From JANMDU01 sp031418715 (lineage in GTDB: Bacteria; Pseudomonadota; Gammaproteobacteria; Burkholderiales; Burkholderiaceae_C), in NCBI GenBank assembly GCA_031418715.1, contig JANOJL010000058.1:1-64000 (forward strand): a stretch of 64,000 bases of DNA. The letters are read 5' to 3'. Of the stretch, positions 17,565-26,900 are shown in pieces (the stretch's first letter is position 1; each line of letters begins with the position of its first letter). Made by a program: the position numbers and the translations under genes. The notes beneath the pieces are model-generated. The model had not been told where the DNA came from and did not search any database. It worked only from the letters and a program-made list of their open reading frames with translations.

Positions 17565-18260
17565 ATGACAAAGCTCACAAAGAAACAAAAAGTCCAAATT
17601 GGCAAAGTGGATAGCAACAAGCTATACGCTATCTCGGATGCGCTGGGTATTGTCCAGCAAGCCGCAACAGCTAAATTCGACGAGTCAATTGATGTGGCTG
17701 TGCAGCTTGGTATCGATGCCAAAAAATCAGACCAGGTCGTTCGCGGAGCGGTTGTCTTGCCTAACGGCACAGGTAAAACCAAGCGTGTGGCTGTGTTTGC
17801 ACAAGGCGCCAAGGCTGAAGAGGCCAAGGCCGCAGGCGCAGACATTGTTGGTATGGATGATTTGGCTGCCATGGTCAAAGCAGGCGATATGCCTTTTGAT
17901 GTGGTGATTGCTGCTCCTGACGCGATGCGCGTTGTGGGTACGCTCGGTCAAATTCTTGGCCCACGTGGCTTGATGCCAAACCCTAAGGTTGGCACCGTGA
18001 CGCCTGATGTTGCAACGGCTGTGAAAAACGCCAAAGCAGGTCAAGTGCAGTTTCGCGTGGACAAGGCAGGTATCGTGCATTCGACCATCGGTCGTCGTTC
18101 TTTCGATGCTGCCAAGTTGCAAGGTAATTTGGTTGCTTTGATTGATGCATTGAACAAAGCCAAACCATCATCCAGTAAGGGCGTGTATTTGAAGAAATTG
18201 GCAGTCTCGTCCACCATGGGTGTGGGTGTCCGTGTGGATATCCAGTCTCTGGCGGCTTGA
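17565..18260 (+). CDS. rplA: 50S ribosomal protein L1
   Basis: L1-stalk protein, 231 residues, with the conserved GPRGLMPNPKVGTVT loop. It is also expected to repress translation of its own operon through the leader at 17087-17118. It overlaps nothing but is 2 bp from rplK, implying coupled translation. Confidence 0.98.
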   Translation: MTKLTKKQKVQIGKVDSNKLYAISDALGIVQQAATAKFDESIDVAVQLGIDAKKSDQVVRGAVVLPNGTGKTKRVAVFAQGAKAEEAKAAGADIVGMDDLAAMVKAGDMPFDVVIAAPDAMRVVGTLGQILGPRGLMPNPKVGTVTPDVATAVKNAKAGQVQFRVDKAGIVHSTIGRRSFDAAKLQGNLVALIDALNKAKPSSSKGVYLKKLAVSSTMGVGVRVDIQSLAA

Positions 18261-18268
18261 TGAGAAAC

Positions 18269-18301
18269 AAGCGGTTTGCGCTGGTCTGGCGCAAACCGCT
18301 T
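18269..18301 (+). promoter_or_regulatory. Strong hairpin between rplA and rplJ
   Basis: A perfect 13-bp stem (AAGCGGTTTGCGC with its complement) around a 7-base loop, right after rplA and without a U-tract. It is more likely a processing or mRNA 3'-end stabilising structure than a full terminator. The rest of the spacer to 18549 is the place where an L10-(L12)4 autoregulatory leader would lie; I could not fold it by eye. Confidence 0.55.
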
Positions 18302-18549
18302 TCAGGTGGGCTGCGACGTGCATCGGTTGAAAAACCGAAAAATTTCGCAGGTCATCCAAGACCGTTGGTGTTTAAGGCTTTCGGGCCAGCAACTTAATCT
18401 GCATCTTCCGATGCAAATCAACGCAGATGGCGATCCCTCTGAGCAGAATGAATGAGTTGAGAAACTTAAGGCATCTTGATCAGTTGATCGCTGAACTTTA
18501 GACGTGATGAAGGTGTAAGCCAACATCACATTGTTCAAGGAGAAAGACG

Positions 18550-19047
18550 TTGAGTCTGAATCGCAGTGAGAAACAAGCCGTCATTGAAGAAGTGACTGGA
18601 CTCGCAGCAAAAGCTCAAACGCTTGTCATGGCCGAATACCGTGGTATCACGGTAGCAGACATGACCAAGTTGCGCGTTGATGCCCGCAGCAAAGGTGTAA
18701 GCCTGAGTGTGTTGAAAAACACCTTGGCCCGCCGTGCAGTGGTTGGCAGCGCCTTCGAGGTTGTATCTGACCAAATGACAGGCCCGCTGATCTATGGCTT
18801 TTCTGAAGACGCCGTTGGCGCAGCCAAAGTGCTCGCCGACTTCGCGAAAACCAATGAAAAATTGGTTTTGCGCGGTGGTGCGTTCGGAGGCAAAGTCCTA
18901 GATGTCAATGCGGTAAAGCAGCTGGCAAATATTCCTTCTAAAGAAATTTTGCTCGCACAGCTTTGTGGCTTGCTCATGTCCCCCATTTCGCGTACAGCCG
19001 TTGTGCTGGGCGCGTTGGCGGCGAAAAAAGAAGGCGTTGCTGCGTGA
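18550..19047 (+). CDS. rplJ: 50S ribosomal protein L10
   Basis: Stalk base protein that anchors L7/L12, 165 residues. The start codon is TTG, not ATG: translation from it gives the conserved betaproteobacterial N-terminus SLNRSEKQAVIEEV, and AAGGAG sits about 7 bp upstream. The next ATG would remove the conserved first helix. A TTG start may lower translation of this autoregulated gene. Confidence 0.96.
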   Translation: MSLNRSEKQAVIEEVTGLAAKAQTLVMAEYRGITVADMTKLRVDARSKGVSLSVLKNTLARRAVVGSAFEVVSDQMTGPLIYGFSEDAVGAAKVLADFAKTNEKLVLRGGAFGGKVLDVNAVKQLANIPSKEILLAQLCGLLMSPISRTAVVLGALAAKKEGVAA

Positions 19048-19096
19048 ATCGCAGTCAGCGCATTAGATCCATTTATCTCAATTTAGGAAAATTATC

Positions 19097-19474
19097 ATGG
19101 CATTTGATAAAGACGCATTCCTGACCTCGCTTGATAGCATGACGGTCATGGAACTCAATGACCTGGTCAAGGCAATCGAAGAGAAGTTTGGCGTGAGCGC
19201 CGCAGCTATGGCAGCTCCTGCTGCTGGTGGCGGCGGTGGCGGAGCTGCCGCTGTCGAAGAGAAGACCGACTTCAACGTCGTGCTGCTCGAGACGGGCGCT
19301 AACAAGGTATCGGTCATCAAGGCCGTGCGCGAAATCACTGGTCTGGGCTTGAAAGAAGCCAAAGATCTGGTCGATGCCGCACCGAAAGTGGTGAAAGAAG
19401 CCGTGCCAAAAGCTGACGCTGAAGCCGCTAAGAAGAAGCTGGAAGAGGCTGGCGCCAAGGCTGAGTTGAAGTAA
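19097..19474 (+). CDS. rplL: 50S ribosomal protein L7/L12
   Basis: Multicopy stalk protein recruiting translational GTPases, 125 residues. N-terminal dimerisation domain, a flexible Ala/Gly hinge (AAPAAGGGGGGAAA) and the C-terminal domain with KEAKDLVDAAPKVVKE. Located 49 bp after rplJ; AGGAAA precedes the ATG. Confidence 0.98.
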   Translation: MAFDKDAFLTSLDSMTVMELNDLVKAIEEKFGVSAAAMAAPAAGGGGGGAAAVEEKTDFNVVLLETGANKVSVIKAVREITGLGLKEAKDLVDAAPKVVKEAVPKADAEAAKKKLEEAGAKAELK

Positions 19475-19774
19475 TTCATCTCCCCGGTCAATGCTGGAGT
19501 ACCCTCAAAAGGTCTCCGGCCTTTGCCGCTTGATGAGCTAAACGCATAAGCGATTGGTTCATTAAGAGGGCACAAAAAAATCATTTGGATAGATGCTTTT
19601 TTTGTGTTCTCTGACGTGACTGCAGAGAACTGCTTGGTTCGGGTTTTGTCTCCATTGACGAATTAATGGGCATCACCGTCCGCCAACGGCTGGTAGTGGC
19701 CAGCCGCCAAGAAGGTTGTCTTCGCTTGTGCGGAGATGACTGCGCCAGTCGCCAAGACTTCCCCCGGAGATCTC
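19475..19774 (+). promoter_or_regulatory. rplL-rpoB spacer with attenuator-like hairpin at 19566-19611
   Basis: This 300-bp spacer contains no gene. At 19566-19611 GAGGGCACAAAAAAA can pair with TTTTTTTGTGTTCTC (15 bp including two G-U pairs). In Escherichia coli the same spacer holds a partial terminator and RNase III site that lowers rpoBC expression relative to rplL; position and shape suggest a similar role here. Confidence 0.5.
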
Positions 19775-22700
19775 ATGGCTCAAGCTGCTACTTATTCCTA
19801 CACTGAACGCAAACGCATTCGCAAGAGTTTTGGTACTCGCGATGCGGTGCTGGAAGTGCCTTATCTGCTCCAAATGCAAAAAGATGCTTACACGCTCTTT
19901 CTGCAAGCTGGTTCAGCCCCTACCAAACGCGTCCACGAAGGCCTTCAAGCCGCCTTTGAATCCGCATTCCCCATCGTCTCGCACAACGGTTTTGTCGAGA
20001 TGAAGTTCCTTGAGTACAACCTCGCTAAACCAGCATTTGATGTTCGTGAATGCCAGACCCGTGGCCTCTCGTTCGGCTCTGCCGTGCGCGCGCGCGTCCA
20101 ACTGATCATTTATGACCGTGAATCTTCCACCTCTCAATCCAAGGTGGTCAAAGAAGTGAAAGAGCAAGAGGTCTATATGGGCGAAGTGCCCCTCATGACT
20201 GACAAAGGTTCGTTCATTATCAATGGCACAGAGCGCGTGATTGTTTCGCAATTGCACCGTAGTCCGGGCGTGTTTTTTGAGCATGACAAAGGCAAAACGC
20301 ACAGCTCAGGCAAACTGCTTTTTTCTGCGCGTGTGATTCCTTACCGTGGTTCGTGGCTCGATTTTGAATTCGATCCCAAAGACTTGCTGTATTTCCGTGT
20401 TGACCGTCGTCGCAAGATGCCAGTTACTATCTTGCTCAAAGCCATTGGCATGTCGCCAGAAGCGATCCTGGCCAATTTCTTTGTATTTGACAACTTCCGC
20501 CTGATGGACAGCGGAGCGCAACTGGAGTTTGTGGCTGAGCGCCTGCGTGGTGAAGTGGCTCGTTTCGATATCACAGACAAGAGTGGCAAAGTCATCATTG
20601 CCAAAGACAAGCGCATCACTGCCAAGCACACGCGCGAACTAGAACAATCTGGCACAACGCATATCAGCGTGCCGGAAGACTTCCTTGTGGCTCGCGTCTT
20701 AGCCCGCAATATCGTTGATCAAGAAACTGGCGAAATCATCGCCAAGGCCAACGATGAGCTGACCGAGGTACTGCTGAAAAAACTGCGCACTTCAGGTGTA
20801 CAAGATTTGCAATGCCTCTACACCAACGAGCTGGATCAGGGAGCATACATCTCCCAAAGCCTGCGCATTGATGAGACACAGGATGAAACCGCTGCGCGCG
20901 TAGCCATTTATCGCATGATGCGCCCTGGCGAGCCACCCACAGAAGATGCTGTGCAAGCGCTCTTTCATCGCTTGTTCTTCAATCCGGATACCTACGATCT
21001 ATCACGTGTTGGACGCATGAAGTTCAATGCTCGCGTGGGACGTGATGGAGCAACGGGCGAAATGGTGCTCTCACATGAAGACATCCTTTCAGTTGTTAAG
21101 ATCCTTGTAGATTTGCGCAATGGCCGTGGTGAAGTAGATGACATCGATCACCTTGGCAATCGCCGCGTGCGTTGTGTGGGCGAGTTGGCTGAAAACCAAT
21201 ATCGCACTGGCTTGGCGCGTATCGAAAAAGCAGTGAAAGAACGTCTCGGTCAAGCGGAGCAAGAGCCGCTGATGCCGCATGATCTGATCAACTCTAAGCC
21301 TATTTCTGCGGCTTTAAAAGAGTTCTTCGGCGCATCTCAGCTGTCGCAGTTCATGGATCAAACCAATCCACTGTCTGAGATCACGCACAAGCGTCGTGTC
21401 TCGGCTCTCGGCCCCGGCGGTCTCACACGTGAACGCGCGGGATTCGAGGTGCGTGACGTGCACGTGACCCACTACGGTCGCGTCTGTCCGATTGAAACGC
21501 CAGAAGGGCCAAACATTGGCCTGATCAACTCTTTGGCTTTGTATGCGCGCCTCAATGAATATGGTTTCATTGAAACGCCGTATCGTCGGGTGATTGAAAG
21601 CAAGGTCACCAACCAGATCGATTACCTTTCTGCCATCGAAGAAGGCAAGTATGTGATCGCTCAGGCCAACACCGTGCTCGATAAAGACGGCAAGCTCACA
21701 GGCGAGTTGATCTCTGCACGTGACAAGGGCGAGTCTGTGCTTGTTGGCGCAGAAGTCATTCAGTACATGGACGTTTCGCCTGCTCAGATCGTTTCTGTGG
21801 CGGCTTCACTCGTGCCATTTCTGGAGCACGACGATGCCAACCGCGCTTTGATGGGTGCGAATATGCAGCGTCAAGCTGTGCCAGTGTTGCGCCCAGAGAA
21901 GGCGTTTGTCGGTACGGGTATCGAGCGCGTAGCTGCTGTGGACTCTGGCACAGTGGTGACAGCCAACCGCGGTGGTGTGGTGGACTATGTTGATGCCAGT
22001 CGCATTGTCGTCCGCGTGGACGACAAAGAGGCAGTATCTGGCGAAGTGGGCGTGGACATTTACAACCTGATCCAGTATCAACGCTCCAACCAAAATACCA
22101 ACATTCACCAACGTCCTATCGTCAAACGCGGCGATAAGATTGCCAAAGGCGATGTGGTGGCTGACGGTGCATCGACGGACTTGGGCGAGCTCGCTCTCGG
22201 TCAAAACATGCTCGTTGCCTTCATGCCTTGGAACGGCTACAACTTCGAAGATTCGATCTTGATCAGTGAGCGTGTGGTGGCCGAAGATCGCTACACCTCG
22301 ATCCATATCGAAGAACTCGTCGTCATGGCGCGTGACACCAAGCTCGGCTCAGAAGAGATCACTCGCGATATTCCCAATTTGTCTGAGCAGCAGCTCAATC
22401 GCTTGGACGAGTCCGGCATCATCTACGTGGGCGCAGAAGTGCACCCTGGCGATACGCTGGTTGGCAAAGTCACACCCAAAGGTGAGACCACGCTCACACC
22501 CGAAGAAAAATTATTGCGCGCCATCTTCGGCGAAAAAGCCAGCGATGTGAAAGACACCTCGCTGCGCGTCGATCAGGGCAGCTCTGGCATAGTGATTGAT
22601 GTACAGGTCTTCACTCGTGAAGGTATTGTGCGCGACAAGCGTGCTCAGCAGATCATTGACGATGAGCTCAAGCGCTTCCGTTTGGATTTGAACGATCAGT

Positions 22701-23899
22701 TGCGTATTGTTGAAGCCGACGCGTTTGACCGTATTGAGAAACTACTTCATGGCAAAGTCGCCAATGGTGGGCCTCAGAAGCTGGCCAAAGGCAGCAAAAT
22801 CGACAAGGCTTACATGGCTTCGGTGGAGAAATACCACTGGTTTGACATTCGTCCTGCGGATGAAGATGTGGCCGCTCAACTCGAATCGATTAAAAATTCG
22901 ATTGAGCAACAGCGTCACAGTTTTGATCTGGCCTTTGAAGAAAAGCGTAAGAAACTCACGCAAGGCGATGAGCTGCCAGCAGGCGTGCTCAAGATGGTCA
23001 AGGTCTACCTGGCTGTGAAGCGTCGCTTGCAGCCCGGTGACAAGATGGCGGGTCGTCACGGCAACAAAGGTGTGGTCTCCAAAATTGTTCCTGTCGAAGA
23101 CATGCCCTACATGGCCGACGGTACGCCTTGCGATATCGTACTTAACCCGTTGGGCGTGCCTTCGCGCATGAACGTGGGGCAGGTACTGGAAGTGCATTTG
23201 GGCTGGGCGGGCAAAGGTATCGGCCAACGCATTGCCGACATGCTTCAAGCAGAAGCCAAAGCGGCTGAGCTGCGCAAGTACATGGAAGGTTTCTACAACG
23301 CTTCTGGTCGCAAAGAGGATCTGTCCAAGATCTCTGATGACAATGTCGTTGAAATGGCGAAAAACCTGTCGAGTGGTGCAACATTTGCAACTCCAGTGTT
23401 TGATGGCGCAGCTGAAGAAGACATCCGCGCAATGCTCAAACTGGCTTACCCAGATGACATTGCAAAGATCAAAGGCTTGACAGATACCCGCACTCAGGCC
23501 TATTTGTCCGATGGCCGTACTGGGGAGCGCTTTGAGCGCCCAACCACAGTGGGCTACATGCATGTCTTGAAGTTGCATCATTTGGTCGACGACAAGATGC
23601 ACGCCCGCTCTACAGGCCCTTACAGCTTGGTTACGCAGCAACCGCTGGGTGGCAAGGCACAGTTTGGTGGCCAGCGATTCGGTGAGATGGAAGTGTGGGC
23701 ACTCAAAGCCTATGGCGCCTCCTACACACTGCAAGAGATGTTAACTGTCAAGTCCGACGACGTGCAAGGCCGTACCAAGGTGTATGAAAGCATCGTTAAG
23801 GGCGAGCACACCATCCAGGCTGGCATGCCTGAGTCGTTCAATGTGTTGGTCAAGGAAATTCGTTCCTTGGGCATTGACATTGAACTTGAGCGTAACTAA
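19775..23899 (+). CDS. rpoB: RNA polymerase beta subunit
   Basis: Catalytic-core subunit of RNA polymerase, 1374 residues from the ATG at 19775, which has CGGAGA upstream and gives the family start MAQAATYSYTERKRIRKSFG. An upstream in-frame ATG-like start at 19736 is rejected. The rifampicin pocket (SQLSQFMDQTNPLSEITHK) is wild type. The active-site segments PYMADGTPCDIVLNPLGVPS and GDKMAGRHGNKG are intact. Confidence 0.98.
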   Translation: MAQAATYSYTERKRIRKSFGTRDAVLEVPYLLQMQKDAYTLFLQAGSAPTKRVHEGLQAAFESAFPIVSHNGFVEMKFLEYNLAKPAFDVRECQTRGLSFGSAVRARVQLIIYDRESSTSQSKVVKEVKEQEVYMGEVPLMTDKGSFIINGTERVIVSQLHRSPGVFFEHDKGKTHSSGKLLFSARVIPYRGSWLDFEFDPKDLLYFRVDRRRKMPVTILLKAIGMSPEAILANFFVFDNFRLMDSGAQLEFVAERLRGEVARFDITDKSGKVIIAKDKRITAKHTRELEQSGTTHISVPEDFLVARVLARNIVDQETGEIIAKANDELTEVLLKKLRTSGVQDLQCLYTNELDQGAYISQSLRIDETQDETAARVAIYRMMRPGEPPTEDAVQALFHRLFFNPDTYDLSRVGRMKFNARVGRDGATGEMVLSHEDILSVVKILVDLRNGRGEVDDIDHLGNRRVRCVGELAENQYRTGLARIEKAVKERLGQAEQEPLMPHDLINSKPISAALKEFFGASQLSQFMDQTNPLSEITHKRRVSALGPGGLTRERAGFEVRDVHVTHYGRVCPIETPEGPNIGLINSLALYARLNEYGFIETPYRRVIESKVTNQIDYLSAIEEGKYVIAQANTVLDKDGKLTGELISARDKGESVLVGAEVIQYMDVSPAQIVSVAASLVPFLEHDDANRALMGANMQRQAVPVLRPEKAFVGTGIERVAAVDSGTVVTANRGGVVDYVDASRIVVRVDDKEAVSGEVGVDIYNLIQYQRSNQNTNIHQRPIVKRGDKIAKGDVVADGASTDLGELALGQNMLVAFMPWNGYNFEDSILISERVVAEDRYTSIHIEELVVMARDTKLGSEEITRDIPNLSEQQLNRLDESGIIYVGAEVHPGDTLVGKVTPKGETTLTPEEKLLRAIFGEKASDVKDTSLRVDQGSSGIVIDVQVFTREGIVRDKRAQQIIDDELKRFRLDLNDQLRIVEADAFDRIEKLLHGKVANGGPQKLAKGSKIDKAYMASVEKYHWFDIRPADEDVAAQLESIKNSIEQQRHSFDLAFEEKRKKLTQGDELPAGVLKMVKVYLAVKRRLQPGDKMAGRHGNKGVVSKIVPVEDMPYMADGTPCDIVLNPLGVPSRMNVGQVLEVHLGWAGKGIGQRIADMLQAEAKAAELRKYMEGFYNASGRKEDLSKISDDNVVEMAKNLSSGATFATPVFDGAAEEDIRAMLKLAYPDDIAKIKGLTDTRTQAYLSDGRTGERFERPTTVGYMHVLKLHHLVDDKMHARSTGPYSLVTQQPLGGKAQFGGQRFGEMEVWALKAYGASYTLQEMLTVKSDDVQGRTKVYESIVKGEHTIQAGMPESFNVLVKEIRSLGIDIELERN

Positions 23900-23918
23900 T
23901 CGTAAAGGAACTGGAAAC

Positions 23919-26900
23919 ATGAAATCCTTACTCGACCTGTTCAAGCAGTTCACACCAGACGAACACTTCGATGCGATTCGCATCGGTATTGCATCGCCAG
24001 AAAAAATCCGTTCTTGGTCTTTTGGCGAAGTCAAAAAACCGGAAACCATCAATTACCGTACCTTCAAGCCTGAGCGTGATGGTCTTTTTTGCGCCAAGAT
24101 TTTTGGCCCGATCAAAGACTACGAATGCTTGTGCGGCAAATACAAGCGCCTCAAGCACCGTGGTGTGATTTGCGAGAAGTGCGGTGTTGAAGTCACACAA
24201 GCCAAAGTGCGCCGCGAGCGCATGGGCCATATTGATTTAGCCGCACCTTGCGCCCACATCTGGTTCCTGAAATCCTTGCCATCGCGTTTGGGTTTGGTAC
24301 TCGATATGACGCTGCGTGATATCGAGCGCGTGCTCTACTTTGAAGCATATGTTGTCACAGACCCTGGCATGACGCCGCTGAAGAAATTCAGCATCATGAC
24401 AGAAGACGACTACGATGCCAAATTGCGCGAATACGGCGATGAATTCCAGGCCAAGATGGGCGCGGAAGGCATCAAAGAACTGCTGGCTGGTTTAGATCTC
24501 GATATTGAGATCGAGAAACTGCGCAATGACTTGACGGGTTCTGAAATCAAGATCAAGAAGAACGCCAAGCGCCTCAAGGTGCTCGAAGCATTCAGAAAAT
24601 CTGGCATGAAGCCGCATTGGATGATTCTTGAAGTGTTGCCCGTGTTGCCGCCTGATTTGCGCCCACTCGTGCCGCTCGACGGGGGTCGCTTTGCAACCTC
24701 GGATTTGAACGATCTGTATCGCCGCGTGATCAACCGCAACAGCCGCTTGCGCCGCCTTCTCGAACTCAAAGCGCCCGAGATCATCGCACGCAATGAGAAG
24801 CGCATGCTGCAAGAGTCGGTGGACAGTTTGCTCGACAACGGCCGCCGTGGCAAAGCCATGACGGGCGCCAACAAGCGTGCTCTCAAATCTTTGGCCGACA
24901 TGATCAAAGGCAAGAGCGGTCGTTTCCGTCAGAACTTGCTGGGTAAGCGCGTGGACTACTCGGGTCGCTCTGTGATTACCGTGGGCCCAACGCTCAAGCT
25001 GCATCAGTGCGGTTTGCCAAAGCTGATGGCTTTGGAGCTGTTCAAGCCTTTCATCTTTGCTCAACTTGAGGCGCGTGGCATTGCCACCACCATCAAGGCT
25101 GCTAAGAAGGAAGTCGAAAGCGGTACGCCAGTGGTGTGGGACATTCTCGAAGAAGTGATTCGTGAGCATCCCGTTTTGCTGAACCGTGCTCCTACTTTAC
25201 ACCGCTTAGGCATTCAGGCCTTTGAGCCCATCTTGATCGAAGGCAAAGCGATTCAACTTCACCCGCTCGTTTGCTCGGCATTCAACGCCGACTTTGACGG
25301 TGACCAAATGGCTGTTCATATTCCCCTGTCGGTGGAAGCGCAGATGGAGTGCCGCACTTTGATGTTGGCTTCCAACAACGTGCTGTTCCCTGCCTCGGGT
25401 GAGCCTTCCATCGTTCCTTCGCAAGACGTGGTGTTGGGTCTGTACTACGCCACACGCGAGCGTACCAACGCCATTGGCGAAGGCATGACGTTTACCGGGC
25501 TGGCTGAGTTGCAGCGCGCACTGGACGCGAAAGCTGTGGAGATCACCGCGCGCGTGAACGTGCGTCTTGTTGAGTTTGCGAAAGACAAAGAAACTGGCGA
25601 GTTCACCAGCAGCGTCAAGCTGCGCTCCACCACGGTGGGGCGTGCTTTGCTAAGCGAAATTTTGCCTCTAGGCTTGCCTTTCGAGAACATTGACAAAGCA
25701 CTCAAGAAGAAAGAAATTTCTCGCCTGATCAACACGTCTTTTCGCAAGTGCGGTTTGAAAGAGACGGTTGTGTTTGCCGATAAGCTGTTGCAAAGCGGTT
25801 TCCGCTTGGCCACGCGCGCCGGTATCTCCATTGCGATTGATGACATGCTGGTGCCCGCTGAGAAGCACACCATCATTGCGCGCGCTGAGAAGGAAGTCAA
25901 AGAGATTGCCAATCAGTACGCCTCGGGTTTGGTGACCGCGGGTGAGCGCTACAACAAAGTGGTGGACATCTGGGGCAAGGCCGGTGACGAAGTCTCCAAG
26001 GTCATGTATGCCAAATTGTCTAAGGAAATGACGATAGATCGCCACGGCAAAGAAGTCGAGCAAGAATCGTTCAATTCTATCTACATGATGGCTGACTCTG
26101 GTGCTCGCGGCTCTGCTGCGCAGATTCGCCAGGTGGCTGGCATGCGCGGTTTGATGGCCAAGCCAGATGGCTCGATTATTGAAACTCCTATCACGGCGAA
26201 CTTCCGTGAAGGCTTGAATGTGTTGGAGTACTTTATCTCCACCCACGGAGCGCGTAAAGGCTTGGCAGATACCGCTTTGAAGACCGCGAACTCGGGCTAC
26301 CTCACACGCCGCTTGGTGGACGTGACGCAAGACCTCGTGGTGATCGAAGATGATTGCGGCACGCAAAATGGCCAAATCATGCGCGCGATTGTTGAGGGCG
26401 GTGAAACCATTGAATCACTGCGCGACCGCATCTTGGGCCGCACCGTGATTGATGACATCATCCATCCTGAAACTCGCGCGGTGATGATACCTTCTGGCTT
26501 TTTGTTGTCGGAAGACGAGATCGATCTGATCGAAGCCTCCGGTGTTGATGAAGTCAAAGTTCGCACCGTGCTTAACTGCGAAACTCGCTTTGGCCTCTGC
26601 GCCAAGTGCTATGGCCGCGATTTGGGCCGTGGCGGCTTGATCAACATGGGCGAAGCGGTCGGCGTGATCGCAGCTCAGTCGATTGGCGAACCCGGCACGC
26701 AGCTGACCATGCGCACCTTCCACATCGGTGGTGCGGCATCGCGTGCAGCGGTGGCTTCCAGCGTGGAAGCCAAGAGTGCTGGCTCGATCGGCTTCAACAG
26801 CACGATGCGTTATGTGAGTAACACCAAAGGCGAATTGGTGGTGATTTCTCGCTCTGGCGAGATCATCATTGCTGATGACAATGGCCGCGAGCGAGAGCGT

